DNA of 56,616 nt from CALARM01 sp964431735 (lineage in GTDB: Bacteria; Vulcanimicrobiota; SpSt-956; JAKJGF01): the NCBI GenBank assembly GCA_964431735.1, contig CAYSLJ010000018.1, forward strand, positions 1-56,616. The letters are read 5' to 3'. The position numbers and the translations under genes were made by a program. Positions 27,243 to 35,193 of the stretch are shown piece after piece. Positions within the stretch are counted from its first letter, which is position 1. Each line of letters opens with the position of its first letter. Under the pieces are notes generated by a model. It saw nothing but the letters and a program-made list of their open reading frames with translations, was not told the DNA's origin and did no database searches.

Positions 27243-28694
27243 ATGAAAATAAATAATGGAACAGATGCAATTAAATTAAGAAATACAGTTCCCAAAAATA
27301 TACAGAAAAATGATTCTTTTTCTGAACCACAGGACATTGTGAGTATTTCTTCCGGTAAGGAAAAAGAATGGACAGTATTGTTTTATCTGGATGGTAACAG
27401 CAACCTTTCCCGTCTGTCTATCGGAAAATTGAGAGACCTTGAAAAAACCGGTTCAGATGAAAATATAAATCTTGTAGCCCAGGTATCAAGGCCGAAAAAA
27501 CCTCTTCTCGATCTTATTTCAGGTGACTGGAGCGGCGTTCGGAGATACTATGTAACAAAAAATCATGATCATCAGCAACTCAGATCCAGAGAATTCCAGG
27601 CTCTTAATATTCCCTGGCGCACAAAACTCTTCTGTAAAATGGCCGGTGACGCACTGAAAGAAGGAAAAGAAAGAGGTCTTGTATCTGATAGTATTATTGA
27701 TAAAGCCAGATTTTTACATGGAGCTATAAAAAGTTCTCCCTATAACTCTATTTCAAGTATAATTTCCGATACTGTAGATGTAAAATCAGACGTTACGGAA
27801 AAAACTGACAATGTTCCTATGAGTAATCCTGAAAGTTTAAGGGAATTTCTTGACTGGGGTATTAAAAATTATCCTGCCAGACATTATATGGTAGTAATCC
27901 AGGGTCATGGTTCAGGCCCGGGTGGAATTCTTTCCGATAAAGATGGTGTTATGTCTATTCCAGACCTGGAAAAAACCATGAAGAAATCTCAGGAAAATAC
28001 AGGTGTTAAACCTGATATTCTTGTTCTGGATGCCTGTCTTATGGGAAGTGCCGAAGTTGCATACCAGTTAAAAGATACTGCAGATATAATGGTAGCTTCC
28101 CAGGAAATAGAATCAGGTTATACAATACCTGTTGGCAGAATAGCTGCTTCTTTAAAAGATTCTCCCTGTATGTCTTCTATGGAATTTGCAAAGAAGATTG
28201 TTGAATACTGTAAAGATAATTATGAGTTAAATTTTACTCCTACTATGTCTGCCATAGATCTTAAAGAAATGAAGGATTTCGGTAAAATAATTGATGATTT
28301 TTCTCTGAAACTTTCAGAGGCAAATATTCCGGACAGTATTATGAAATCACTGGTTGGTGAAACACAGCATTTCCATCTGGATAAAGGCGGTATGACAAAT
28401 AGAATTACTAAATATATGCCTGTTGAATCTGATAATTTTATTGATTTATATAATTTTACAGAGAGAATTTTATCCAGTGAAGACATTCATAATAAAGAAC
28501 TTGCAGCAGCTGCCGAACAGCTTCAGAAGTGTCTTTCTAAAGCTATTCTGGCTAATGAAACTACAGGGGAAGAATATGGCGACTCACACGGACTTTCTAT
28601 GTTATTGCCTGAAGGTTCAATGAAAATCAATGAAAAATATAAAGAACTTGCTCTCTCGCAGGAAACCGGATGGGATGAATTTATAGGTAAGTAG
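27243..28694 (+). CDS. Clostripain-family (C11) cysteine peptidase with MKIN leader
   Basis: The 483-residue protein has the C11 features: EWTVLFYLDGNSNLS strand near residue 45, catalytic His222 in VIQGHGSGPGG and catalytic Cys265 in LVLDACLMGSAEV, followed by MVASQEIESGYTIPVGRI. Such enzymes cleave after Arg or Lys and often self-process. There is no Sec signal. The leader begins MKIN and carries D31-x-V-S-I-S-S-G, closely matching the subtilisin (16450) and coiled-coil (5135) leaders. The ribosome binding site is weak (TTGAG). Monocistronic. Confidence 0.92.
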   Translation: MKINNGTDAIKLRNTVPKNIQKNDSFSEPQDIVSISSGKEKEWTVLFYLDGNSNLSRLSIGKLRDLEKTGSDENINLVAQVSRPKKPLLDLISGDWSGVRRYYVTKNHDHQQLRSREFQALNIPWRTKLFCKMAGDALKEGKERGLVSDSIIDKARFLHGAIKSSPYNSISSIISDTVDVKSDVTEKTDNVPMSNPESLREFLDWGIKNYPARHYMVVIQGHGSGPGGILSDKDGVMSIPDLEKTMKKSQENTGVKPDILVLDACLMGSAEVAYQLKDTADIMVASQEIESGYTIPVGRIAASLKDSPCMSSMEFAKKIVEYCKDNYELNFTPTMSAIDLKEMKDFGKIIDDFSLKLSEANIPDSIMKSLVGETQHFHLDKGGMTNRITKYMPVESDNFIDLYNFTERILSSEDIHNKELAAAAEQLQKCLSKAILANETTGEEYGDSHGLSMLLPEGSMKINEKYKELALSQETGWDEFIGK

Positions 28695-28751
28695 ATTCTT
28701 TTGCTTATATGGTTCTCATATATGAAAAATGATTCTTGAAAGTTAAAAAAT

Positions 28752-29114
28752 ATGGCCGGTGAAAAAGTTTACAAAAAACCTCTGAGTGTTCTTCTTATGT
28801 CTGCTTTTATACTGCCCGGCATGGGACAGTTTGTAAACGGACAGATTTTTAAAGGTATTATTGTCCTGATTGGTACATTTGCTCCTTTACTGGCTCTTGT
28901 AACGCATATTGTTTTATTTTTTATGAGAAATTTTGATATGATATGGGATAGTTTTAATAATGCTTCTGAACCGGCAAATTCTCCATCTATTTCTATTTTT
29001 CTTGTAACAGGACTTGTAATTGCTTTTTTATTTTTTTATTTTTATGGTATGATAGATGCCTATGTTGTGGCTCATAAAAAAATACAGAACAATAATCAAC
29101 ACGCTATTTTATAA
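28752..29114 (+). CDS. TM2-like small membrane protein
   Basis: A 120-residue protein with two or three membrane helices: LSVLLMSAFILPGMGQFVNGQIFKG (which includes the PG-x-GQF-NGQ turn of TM2/DUF-type small membrane proteins), IIVLIGTFAPLLALVTHIVLFFM, and IFLVTGLVIAFLFFYFYGMIDAYVVA. The ribosome binding site is weak. Function unknown. It lies 57 bases after the clostripain-like gene and could be cotranscribed with it. Confidence 0.75.
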   Translation: MAGEKVYKKPLSVLLMSAFILPGMGQFVNGQIFKGIIVLIGTFAPLLALVTHIVLFFMRNFDMIWDSFNNASEPANSPSISIFLVTGLVIAFLFFYFYGMIDAYVVAHKKIQNNNQHAIL

Positions 29115-29155
29115 ATATTTTTATTCTACCAGTGAAAAATTTTTTTTAATCCCTC

Positions 29156-29185
29156 TTTACATTTTTTGAAATGTCGTGATATAAA
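29156..29185 (+). promoter_or_regulatory. Promoter of Met/Gly-rich paralogue 1
   Basis: TTTACA (29156-29161), 18 bases, TATAAA (29180-29185), with the conserved TGTCGTGATAT overlapping the -10. The same layout occurs at 29797 and 30441. Confidence 0.6.
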
Positions 29186-29259
29186 GTTTATAAGAGTAAT
29201 AAATATAACTTCAGCTTAGGAAATATAAAAAATTAATTATAAGGAAGGATGAGTGAATT

Positions 29260-29739
29260 ATGGGAATAGGTATTGGAAATTCAAAAAAGAATACAACAGT
29301 TATTAATAATTATTATGGTGGCAACCAGATGCAGCAGATGGGACAAATGGGCGGTAGCCCGATGGGCGGGCCACAGAATCAGATGCAGATGATGATGATG
29401 ATGATGCAGATGATGATGAAAATGATGCAGATGATGCAGCAAATGGGCGGCGGCCAGTGCCAGCCAATGCAGCAGGGAATGAATCCTATGATGGGCGGAA
29501 TGAACCCGATGCAGGGTGGTATGGGTGGAGCAAATCCTATGGGTGCGATGATGGGTGGAATGATGGGTGGAATGATGGGCTCTATGATGGGCGGTATGAC
29601 AGGCGGCCCAATGGGTGCACAGCTCGGTGGTATGATAGGTGGTTTCCTCGGAATGATGCAGGGCGGTATGCAGGGCGGTATGCAGCAGGGAATGATGGGC
29701 GGCGGAATGATGCCCGGAATGATGCCCGGAATGTTCTAA
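29260..29739 (+). CDS. Met/Gly/Gln-rich low-complexity protein, paralogue 1
   Basis: About 50 of 159 residues are Met. The family signature is an N-terminus MGIGIGN, then NTTV-x-NNYYGGNQMQQM, a Met/Gln helix-like run, a GGGQCQPMQQ cysteine motif, and a Gly/Met tail (GGMMGGMM ... MMPGM). Two homologues follow in tandem. The start is preceded by AAGGAAGGATGAGTGAA, also shared. There is no signal peptide or known domain. Composition suggests self-assembly, surface adhesion or soft-metal binding through Met and the single Cys, but that is inference. It has its own promoter (29156) and terminator (29752). Confidence 0.8.
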   Translation: MGIGIGNSKKNTTVINNYYGGNQMQQMGQMGGSPMGGPQNQMQMMMMMMQMMMKMMQMMQQMGGGQCQPMQQGMNPMMGGMNPMQGGMGGANPMGAMMGGMMGGMMGSMMGGMTGGPMGAQLGGMIGGFLGMMQGGMQGGMQQGMMGGGMMPGMMPGMF

Positions 29740-29751
29740 GCTTTTAGATAA

Positions 29752-29790
29752 AAAGAAGAGGGAAAAAGAAATTTTTCTCTCTTTTTTATT
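29752..29790 (+). terminator. Intrinsic terminator of paralogue 1
   Basis: GAGGGAAAAA pairs with TTTTTCTCTC (one mismatch) about 15 bases after the stop codon, followed by a T-rich run. Confidence 0.65.
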
Positions 29791-29796
29791 TTTCTA

Positions 29797-29826
29797 TTTA
29801 CTTTTTAGTAATTGTCGTGATATTTG
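29797..29826 (+). promoter_or_regulatory. Promoter of Met/Gly-rich paralogue 2
   Basis: TTTACT (29797-29802), 18 bases, TATTTG (29821-29826), with conserved TTGTCGTGATAT across the -10. Confidence 0.55.
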
Positions 29827-29885
29827 ATATAGTAAAGAATTAAACATCAGATAATTTGTAGATAAATTGAAAGGGTGAGTGAAAA

Positions 29886-30383
29886 ATGGGAATAGGTATA
29901 GGTAATCAGAAATCCAATACAACAGTTGTTAATAATTATTATGGTGGCAATCAGATGCAGCAGATGGGAGGATTCCCCGGTCAGATGGGTATGGGGCAGA
30001 TGGGTGGCCCACAGCAGATGATGATGCAGATGATGCAGATGATGATGCAGATGATGCAGATGATGCAACAGATGGGAGGCGGCCAGTGTCAGCCTATGAT
30101 GCAGGATCCTATGGGTATGGGTGGCATGCAGGGACTCGGTGGAATGAATGGTATGGGCGGTGCAGGAGCTTTTGCAGGAATAGGTGCTGATGGCGGAGCA
30201 TTTGCAATGGCAGGAGCAGGCGGATTTGGCAATCAGTTAGGAGGAGCCCTGGGCGGATTCCTTGGTATGGGCGGTGGCGGTCTCGGAATTTCCGGCAGTC
30301 TCGGTATAGGTATGGGCGGTGGCGGTCTCGGAATTTCCGGCGGAATTGGTATCAGTGCCCAGTTGCCCGGCTTTGGCTTTTAA
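29886..30383 (+). CDS. Met/Gly/Gln-rich low-complexity protein, paralogue 2
   Basis: A 165-residue protein starting MGIGIGNQKSNTTVVNNYYGG, nearly identical to its neighbours. The central segment is Met/Gln-rich (QMMMQMMQMMQQM), followed by GGGQCQPMMQ. The tail differs from paralogue 1: it is Gly/Ala-rich (GGAGAFAGIGADGGAFAMAG) and ends with two copies of GGGGLGIS-type units. A shared ribosome-binding leader (AAAGGGTGAGTGAAAA) precedes ATG 29886. The tandem duplication has diverged mostly by repeat expansion. Function unknown. Confidence 0.8.
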   Translation: MGIGIGNQKSNTTVVNNYYGGNQMQQMGGFPGQMGMGQMGGPQQMMMQMMQMMMQMMQMMQQMGGGQCQPMMQDPMGMGGMQGLGGMNGMGGAGAFAGIGADGGAFAMAGAGGFGNQLGGALGGFLGMGGGGLGISGSLGIGMGGGGLGISGGIGISAQLPGFGF

Positions 30384-30400
30384 TTGATTAATAAAAAATA

Positions 30401-30427
30401 AAAAAAGAGAGGAAATCTCTTTTTTTA
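30401..30427 (+). terminator. Intrinsic terminator of paralogue 2
   Basis: AAAAAAGAGA and TCTCTTTTTT flank a GGAAA loop, followed by T-rich sequence, 17 bases after the stop. Confidence 0.7.
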
Positions 30428-30440
30428 TTTTTTATACCCC

Positions 30441-30470
30441 TTTACATTTTGTGATTTGTCGTGATATATA
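30441..30470 (+). promoter_or_regulatory. Promoter of Met/Gly-rich paralogue 3
   Basis: TTTACA (30441-30446), 18 bases, TATATA (30465-30470), with conserved TTGTCGTGATAT. Confidence 0.6.
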
Positions 30471-30529
30471 AGATGTAAAAAAAATAACCTCAGATTTGAT
30501 AAAAACTTTCATTGAAAGGATGAGTGAAA

Positions 30530-30946
30530 ATGGGAATAGGAATAGGAAATCAGAAATCAAATACAACTGTAGTTAATAATTATTTCGGTGGAGATCAGGG
30601 AATGCAGGGCGGTATGGGCCAGATGGGAGGACCCGGCGGACCTCACGGACCTCACGGACCTCACGGACCTCACGGACCAAAGCATAAAATGATGAAAAAA
30701 ATGCAGAAAATGATGAAAAAAATGATGCAGATGATGCAGAAAATGATGGGTGGCGGATGTTGCCCCGGTATGGGAAAACCCCCATTTGAAATGGGTGGAA
30801 TGGGCGGAGTCGGCGCAATGGCCGGAGCAGGTGGCGGTGGATCTTTTGCATTTGCAGCAGCAGGTAATATTGGCGGTTTCCTTGGAGCAGGAGCAGTGGC
30901 AGGTGCCGGAGCAATGGGTGGCGGATTGATGCAGAGTATGTTCTAA
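30530..30946 (+). CDS. Met/Gly/Lys-rich low-complexity protein, paralogue 3
   Basis: The start is ATG 30530 by homology to the two upstream paralogues (an in-frame GTG at 30524 is part of the shared GATGAGTGAAA leader). 138 residues: MGIGIGNQKSNTTVVNNYFGG, then about five GPH units encoded by tandem 9-base repeats (GGACCTCAC, 30640-30677). A Lys/Met run (KMMKKMQKMMKKMMQMM), a GGGCCPGMGKPP double-cysteine motif and a Gly/Ala tail follow. The His repeats and Cys pair are additions relative to its siblings and make metal binding more plausible here. Confidence 0.8.
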   Translation: MGIGIGNQKSNTTVVNNYFGGDQGMQGGMGQMGGPGGPHGPHGPHGPHGPKHKMMKKMQKMMKKMMQMMQKMMGGGCCPGMGKPPFEMGGMGGVGAMAGAGGGGSFAFAAAGNIGGFLGAGAVAGAGAMGGGLMQSMF

Positions 30947-30966
30947 ACCTGAATAAGGTTTTATAA

Positions 30967-31000
30967 AAAAAGAGAGAGTTAACTCTCTCTTTTTTTATTT
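30967..31000 (+). terminator. Intrinsic terminator of paralogue 3
   Basis: A near-perfect stem of about 16 bases (AAAAAAAGAGAGAGTT and its complement) ends in a T-tract just after the gene. Confidence 0.85.
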
Positions 31001-31083
31001 TCTGAAGGAATTTCTCTGCAACTTATAAAATTATAGTCTATACATAAGATATTATAAACATACATCATAAATAAGGAGTATTT

Positions 31084-31650
31084 ATGAATATTTTAATACG
31101 TGAAGTTTCTGAAGAAGATTTTTCTTTTATTTCCGAACTGGCTTCAGATGTAATTAAATATCAGGTTTCTCCTCTCAGAGGAAATCCTGATATGGAGCAA
31201 GCCAGAAAAAATTATCTCAGAGATCTTGAAATAGTGCGTTCAAATATGTCCAGTTATCCTAATTCTCGTTTTCTTATTGCCATATCAGATGGGGTTAAAG
31301 CAGGTTTTTTACTTATGGCTACCGATGTCACTGAAAGTACTACAGGAATAGAACAGGCATGGATATTTGATATAGCTTTTTATGAACATTACTGGGAGAC
31401 TGATGTTCCTCATAAAATGTTAGATTATGCTGAAAATCTGGCAAAAGAAAAAGGACTCCGTCATATAGCTCTTCAACTTGTATGCTCTCATGAAAAAGCT
31501 CTGAATTTCTTCAAATCCAGAGGATATGAAGAAGAGAGAAAAAGGATGCTCAGGAAACTTCCTTTTGAAGCACAGGATCCTGAGAAAAAGAGAAAAGATA
31601 TGTTAAAAGCTCTGGAAGCTATAAAATTTAAATTTAAGATTAATAAGTGA
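31084..31650 (+). CDS. GNAT-family N-acetyltransferase
   Basis: AAGGAG precedes ATG 31084. A 188-residue GNAT: N-terminal IREVSEEDFSFISELASDVI, strand FLIAISDGVKAGFLLMA, acceptor-side AWIFDIAFYEHYW, HKMLDYAENLAKEKGLRHIALQLV (acetyl-CoA-binding region, although the usual Q/R-x2-G-x-G/A loop is replaced by TDVPHK) and FFKSRGYEEERKRML at the end. The degenerate pyrophosphate loop leaves cofactor use uncertain. A second GNAT follows after a repeat-bearing spacer. The stop codon lies in a GTGAGCAGTGAACAGTGA family B repeat. Confidence 0.8.
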   Translation: MNILIREVSEEDFSFISELASDVIKYQVSPLRGNPDMEQARKNYLRDLEIVRSNMSSYPNSRFLIAISDGVKAGFLLMATDVTESTTGIEQAWIFDIAFYEHYWETDVPHKMLDYAENLAKEKGLRHIALQLVCSHEKALNFFKSRGYEEERKRMLRKLPFEAQDPEKKRKDMLKALEAIKFKFKINK

Positions 31651-31763
31651 GCAGTGAACAGTGATTGCTATATATGTAACAGTATTTAGTTTTTTATATA
31701 ATTATAAATTTATGTTAACTGGTAACTGATAACTGTCACTGAAAAAGATTGGAGTTTTAGATT

Positions 31764-32237
31764 ATGGATCTTATCATAAGGCCTGCAGAGTTAAGTGATG
31801 TTCCTTTTATGAAACGACTCCTTGAAGGGTATCTTGATTTCACCGTTTCTACTCTTCGCCGGTACCGTAAATATGAAATAGAAGAGGCCAGAACCAGATT
31901 TTGTAATGAACTGGAACACAGGTTAAGGGAAAAAACTTTTGTAAGTTTTGTTGCAGAAAATAATGGAATTCCTCTGGGGTTCTGTCTTCTGGAACATATT
32001 AAAGAACAGATAACAGGTCAATGGGAAATACACATAAATAATATAGCAGTAGAAAAACATGCCATGGGAAAAATGGTAAGTAATAGAATAGTAGACAGAA
32101 TTCATGAGTATGCAAAAGAACAGGGTATACCTTTCATTACAGGAGATATTGCTGTATCTAACAGACGATCTGTGATGTTTGCCATGAGATATTTTAAATA
32201 TAAACCGGAAAAAATAGTTTTTTTAAAATTTTTATAA
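31764..32237 (+). CDS. GNAT-family N-acetyltransferase
   Basis: A 157-residue GNAT with a GGAG ribosome site. IIRPAELSDVPFMKRLLEGY, strand VSFVAENNGIPLGFCLLEH, WEIHINNIAVEKHAMGKMVSNRIVDRIHEYAKEQG (acetyl-CoA region with K-x2-A-x-G-K-M) and SNRRSVMFAMRYFKYKPE (the usual N-x2-A ... F-Y-x-K-x-G end, here with F-K-Y-K-P) are present. It shares layout but little sequence with the upstream GNAT. The substrate is unknown. Confidence 0.85.
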   Translation: MDLIIRPAELSDVPFMKRLLEGYLDFTVSTLRRYRKYEIEEARTRFCNELEHRLREKTFVSFVAENNGIPLGFCLLEHIKEQITGQWEIHINNIAVEKHAMGKMVSNRIVDRIHEYAKEQGIPFITGDIAVSNRRSVMFAMRYFKYKPEKIVFLKFL

Positions 32238-32353
32238 TATTAAATATAAAAGGAGGAATTAAAAAATACTTTGTCGAAAAGTAAATCTGTTGAGATGAGA
32301 TTAACCACATATTCTAAAAGTAGTACTGTGATTTAAGAAGGAGGAGTATATTC

Positions 32354-33466
32354 ATGGGTATCGGTGATAAAGATTTTAATGATGATATGGAACAGGAAGA
32401 AAATGAAGATTCAATAATGGGGTTTGCTTCTGCTTTCGGAGAATCTTTCGATGTTGAAGTAGATACAGAACAGTTAAAAGATAAAGAAGTTGAACAGCTC
32501 AAATCAGAGCATGAACTTGCATCAGATTTACCTGATTGGGATGATTCCGAATTACAGCAATATCAATCACCTCATTTAAAAGAATTAACTACAGTAGGAA
32601 AAGGAGTCTGTGACGGAAAAGTTTCTGAAGGAGATCTGAAAAAAACAATACAAAAGATAACTGCCGAACTGGAAAAAACTATAAAAGAGTTTGAACAGAT
32701 AAGAAAGGCAGAACCTGATTCCCTTACTGCAAGAGAACAGGTTGTACGCATAGAAAGAGCATTTAATCTTCATAGAGATGCTCTAAAAGAAATGAATTTG
32801 TACTTTGATGATAAAAACGGAAAACATATACTCGATGGTCTTGATATGGCACAGAAAGCAACTAACAGACTTTATAAATCCTTTCTTCTTCTGCAGGAAA
32901 GTTCTGAAATTGCTACTACAAAAGTATGTCTCCAGTGCGGTCATCGTAATCCTGCTACACTTAATATGTGTGAAGTCTGTAATGCACAACTTCCAAAGGG
33001 AGCAGGCGGACCTGCAAGCCAGATTGAAATGACTGTCGGTGCAGAACAGCCTGTTTATTATACAAATCCGAATTTTGATCGTCTTTATAAAGAAGCAATG
33101 GAACTTAAAGAAGGTAAATTCCCTGCCGATAAATTCAAAAAGACTATTGAATGGCTTGCTAAAAACCTTGAGACTGCAAGAAAAGAATATGAACAGCTTG
33201 ATACATCGTTCTTTACGGAAGAAGAAGAAAAGATGTTTGGCGACGTATTTGTTTTTGCTAAAAAAGCTTTTGATGAGTATGATAAGGCCTTTATTGAATT
33301 GAAGAAGTATTTTGATGATAACAATACAGTTCATCTGGACGAAGGTTTGAAACTGGCTTTCCAGGCAACACAGATAATAGCTCAGGTCGAGGCTTTCTCT
33401 GCCGATGTGGAAAAGACTCTGAAAGAACTGGAAGCAAAACAACAAAAAGAACAACCAAAAAAGTAA
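32354..33466 (+). CDS. Duplicated helical-domain protein with central zinc ribbon
   Basis: AAGGAGGAG precedes ATG 32354. Two homologous helical domains, about residues 75-190 and 240-360, share KGxxxxxxFKKTIxxLxxxLExxxKEYEQ and a later KYFDD-N-xxHLxxGLxxAxQAT pattern. Between them a zinc ribbon (CLQCGHRNPATLNMCEVCNAQLP) joins the halves. An acidic N-terminus precedes them. There is no signal or membrane segment. The family is unrecognised. The zinc ribbon matches the style of the kinase at 7410, hinting at shared regulatory logic. It is followed closely by the TPR gene. Confidence 0.7.
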   Translation: MGIGDKDFNDDMEQEENEDSIMGFASAFGESFDVEVDTEQLKDKEVEQLKSEHELASDLPDWDDSELQQYQSPHLKELTTVGKGVCDGKVSEGDLKKTIQKITAELEKTIKEFEQIRKAEPDSLTAREQVVRIERAFNLHRDALKEMNLYFDDKNGKHILDGLDMAQKATNRLYKSFLLLQESSEIATTKVCLQCGHRNPATLNMCEVCNAQLPKGAGGPASQIEMTVGAEQPVYYTNPNFDRLYKEAMELKEGKFPADKFKKTIEWLAKNLETARKEYEQLDTSFFTEEEEKMFGDVFVFAKKAFDEYDKAFIELKKYFDDNNTVHLDEGLKLAFQATQIIAQVEAFSADVEKTLKELEAKQQKEQPKK

Positions 33467-33518
33467 CTGATTGAATTTTTATATATTTACTAAGGGGGAC
33501 AATAAGTTCTCCTTTTTT

Positions 33519-34799
33519 ATGTTTAAAAAAATTTTACTTATATGTTTTCTGGTTTTTTTTCTTCTGTCTGGTTTTTATGGAAAAGGGTGTTTTTCTACAA
33601 ATAAGGAAAACATTGATTTACTCTTTGAAGAAGGCCAGAGCTGTGTTAAAGCCAGAAAATGGGATGAAGCTATAAGAAAATTTCAAAGGCTGGTAAAATT
33701 AAAGCCTGATAGTGTACCGGGACATTTTTACCTGGCCCTGTCTTATTATAATGCCGGGAAAACGGAACAGGCAATAGAAGAATATAAGAGAACCATAAAA
33801 TTAGATCCGAATAATTCAGAACTCTGTAACAGACTTGGTTATATATATTATGAAATTAAAGACTATAAAGGCGCTCTGAAATATTTTGATCGTGCTCTCA
33901 CTATAGATAAAAACAATGGAGATGCATGGATTAATCTCGGAAATACTTATAAACAGACAGGTGAAGAGGAAAAAGCCAATAAATCTTATGAACAGGCTGT
34001 GAAATTAAATCCTGATAAATGGGAAGCTCATTATAATTTAGGTGTAGCTTCAAGAGAAAAGAAACAGATATATAAGGCTATCAGAGAATTTAAACGAGTA
34101 ATAGAATTAAAACCTGATAACAGTAAAGCATACCTTTATTTAGGACAGATATATATAGAACAGGGTAAATATACACCTGCAATCAGCAGTTTCAAAAAAG
34201 TACTTTTTTTTGAAACTAAAAACGCCCTTGCTCTTATATATCTCGGTTCTGCTTATATAAAAACAAAGAATTATGATAAAGCTCTTCAGATACTGAATAA
34301 AGCATATAAAATCGAACCTGATAATGAACTTTTACACAGGAATCTTGCAGAACTTTACGAATACCAGGGTAATCTTACTAAATCCATAGAAGAGAATAAA
34401 GCGGTTATCAGGTTATCTCATAATCTTGCCTATAAGGGCGATGCTTATTTTAATCTCGGAAGGATTTATTACAGACAGAAGAAATGGAAGAAAGCTATAG
34501 CTGAATTCAAGTCAGTTATAGAAGTATTCCCGAATGACCTGGAAACTTACAGATTACTTGCAGCATGTTATATGGCTGACGGGGAAACAGGTTATGCCAT
34601 AGAAAATTACAAGAAGCTTTTACTTTTTAATCCCAAAGATGCCTACCTTCATTATAATCTTGCAGGAGCTTACAGTAAAATCGGACAGGAAGAAGCTTTT
34701 GTGAATGAATTGAAAAAAGCATATGAACTTTCTGTGTCCCAGGGAGATACATATCTTCAGGAAAAAATAGAAAGGCATGTAGAGCAACTGACAAAATGA
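33519..34799 (+). CDS. Exported TPR-repeat protein
   Basis: The start is taken at ATG 33519, where a signal-like segment begins (KKILLICFLVFFLLSGFYGKGC); an upstream TTG in frame (33471) lacks support. The AAGGGGG at 33492-33498 is 20 bases away, so the start is uncertain. Residues 35-425 comprise about eleven TPR units with the W-x-N-L-G ... Y-x-A-x-A ... P pattern (for example AWINLGNTYKQTGEEEKANKSYEQAVKLNPD). The Cys in GKGC is not a canonical lipobox. It is probably periplasmic and mediates protein assembly. The stop overlaps the next gene by 4 bases. Confidence 0.85.
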   Translation: MFKKILLICFLVFFLLSGFYGKGCFSTNKENIDLLFEEGQSCVKARKWDEAIRKFQRLVKLKPDSVPGHFYLALSYYNAGKTEQAIEEYKRTIKLDPNNSELCNRLGYIYYEIKDYKGALKYFDRALTIDKNNGDAWINLGNTYKQTGEEEKANKSYEQAVKLNPDKWEAHYNLGVASREKKQIYKAIREFKRVIELKPDNSKAYLYLGQIYIEQGKYTPAISSFKKVLFFETKNALALIYLGSAYIKTKNYDKALQILNKAYKIEPDNELLHRNLAELYEYQGNLTKSIEENKAVIRLSHNLAYKGDAYFNLGRIYYRQKKWKKAIAEFKSVIEVFPNDLETYRLLAACYMADGETGYAIENYKKLLLFNPKDAYLHYNLAGAYSKIGQEEAFVNELKKAYELSVSQGDTYLQEKIERHVEQLTK

Positions 34800-35179
34800 T
34801 GATAAAATTATTATTTTTAATTTTACTTATATGTTTATCTTCCAATGCTTTTGCCGGAGAAAATAATATATTTCGCCTGGAAGGAACAATACTTGGTAAA
34901 GTATATCTTGACGAAAATAATAATGGTTCGCAGGATGAAGGAGAAAAGGGTATAGAAGGGGTTGTAATTATACTGGAAAATGGTATAACAGTAATTACAG
35001 GAGCAGACGGAAAATATTCAGTCACAAATCTAAAAGGAGGGTTTCATGTTTTGAAACTTGATGACTGGACTCTTCCACCCGGCATAATTTTGATTACTGA
35101 AGAAGAAAGATGTAAATTTATAAATCTCCCTGACGGAGGCAGCGGGCATGTCGATTTTATAGTTAAAGAAGATTTGTGA
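34796..35179 (+). CDS. Secreted SdrD-B-like beta-sandwich protein
   Basis: Starts within the TPR gene's stop (ATGA), so it is translationally coupled. A signal peptide (IKLLFLILLICLSSNAFA) leads to a single Cna/SdrD B-type domain: GTILGKVYLDENNNGSQDEGEKGIEGVVIIL, TGADGKYSVTNLKGGFHVLKLD. It has the D-x-N-x-N-G-x-x-D-x-G-E calcium-site pattern. The TPR protein is the likely partner. 127 residues, exported. Confidence 0.85.
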   Translation: MMIKLLFLILLICLSSNAFAGENNIFRLEGTILGKVYLDENNNGSQDEGEKGIEGVVIILENGITVITGADGKYSVTNLKGGFHVLKLDDWTLPPGIILITEEERCKFINLPDGGSGHVDFIVKEDL

Positions 35180-35193
35180 GGTGTGTGTAGAAA

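Noticed and set aside
29457..30914. Overlapping frames within the Met/Gly-rich genes (29457-29747 plus; 29847-30068 and 30573-30914 minus)
   Set aside because: They are alternative frames of low-complexity repeats, have no ribosome binding sites and are not shared among the paralogues.
32783..33454. Minus-strand 223-residue frame opposite the zinc-ribbon protein
   Set aside because: Phe/Cys-rich shadow with no start signal. The plus strand has domain structure, zinc motifs and a strong ribosome binding site.
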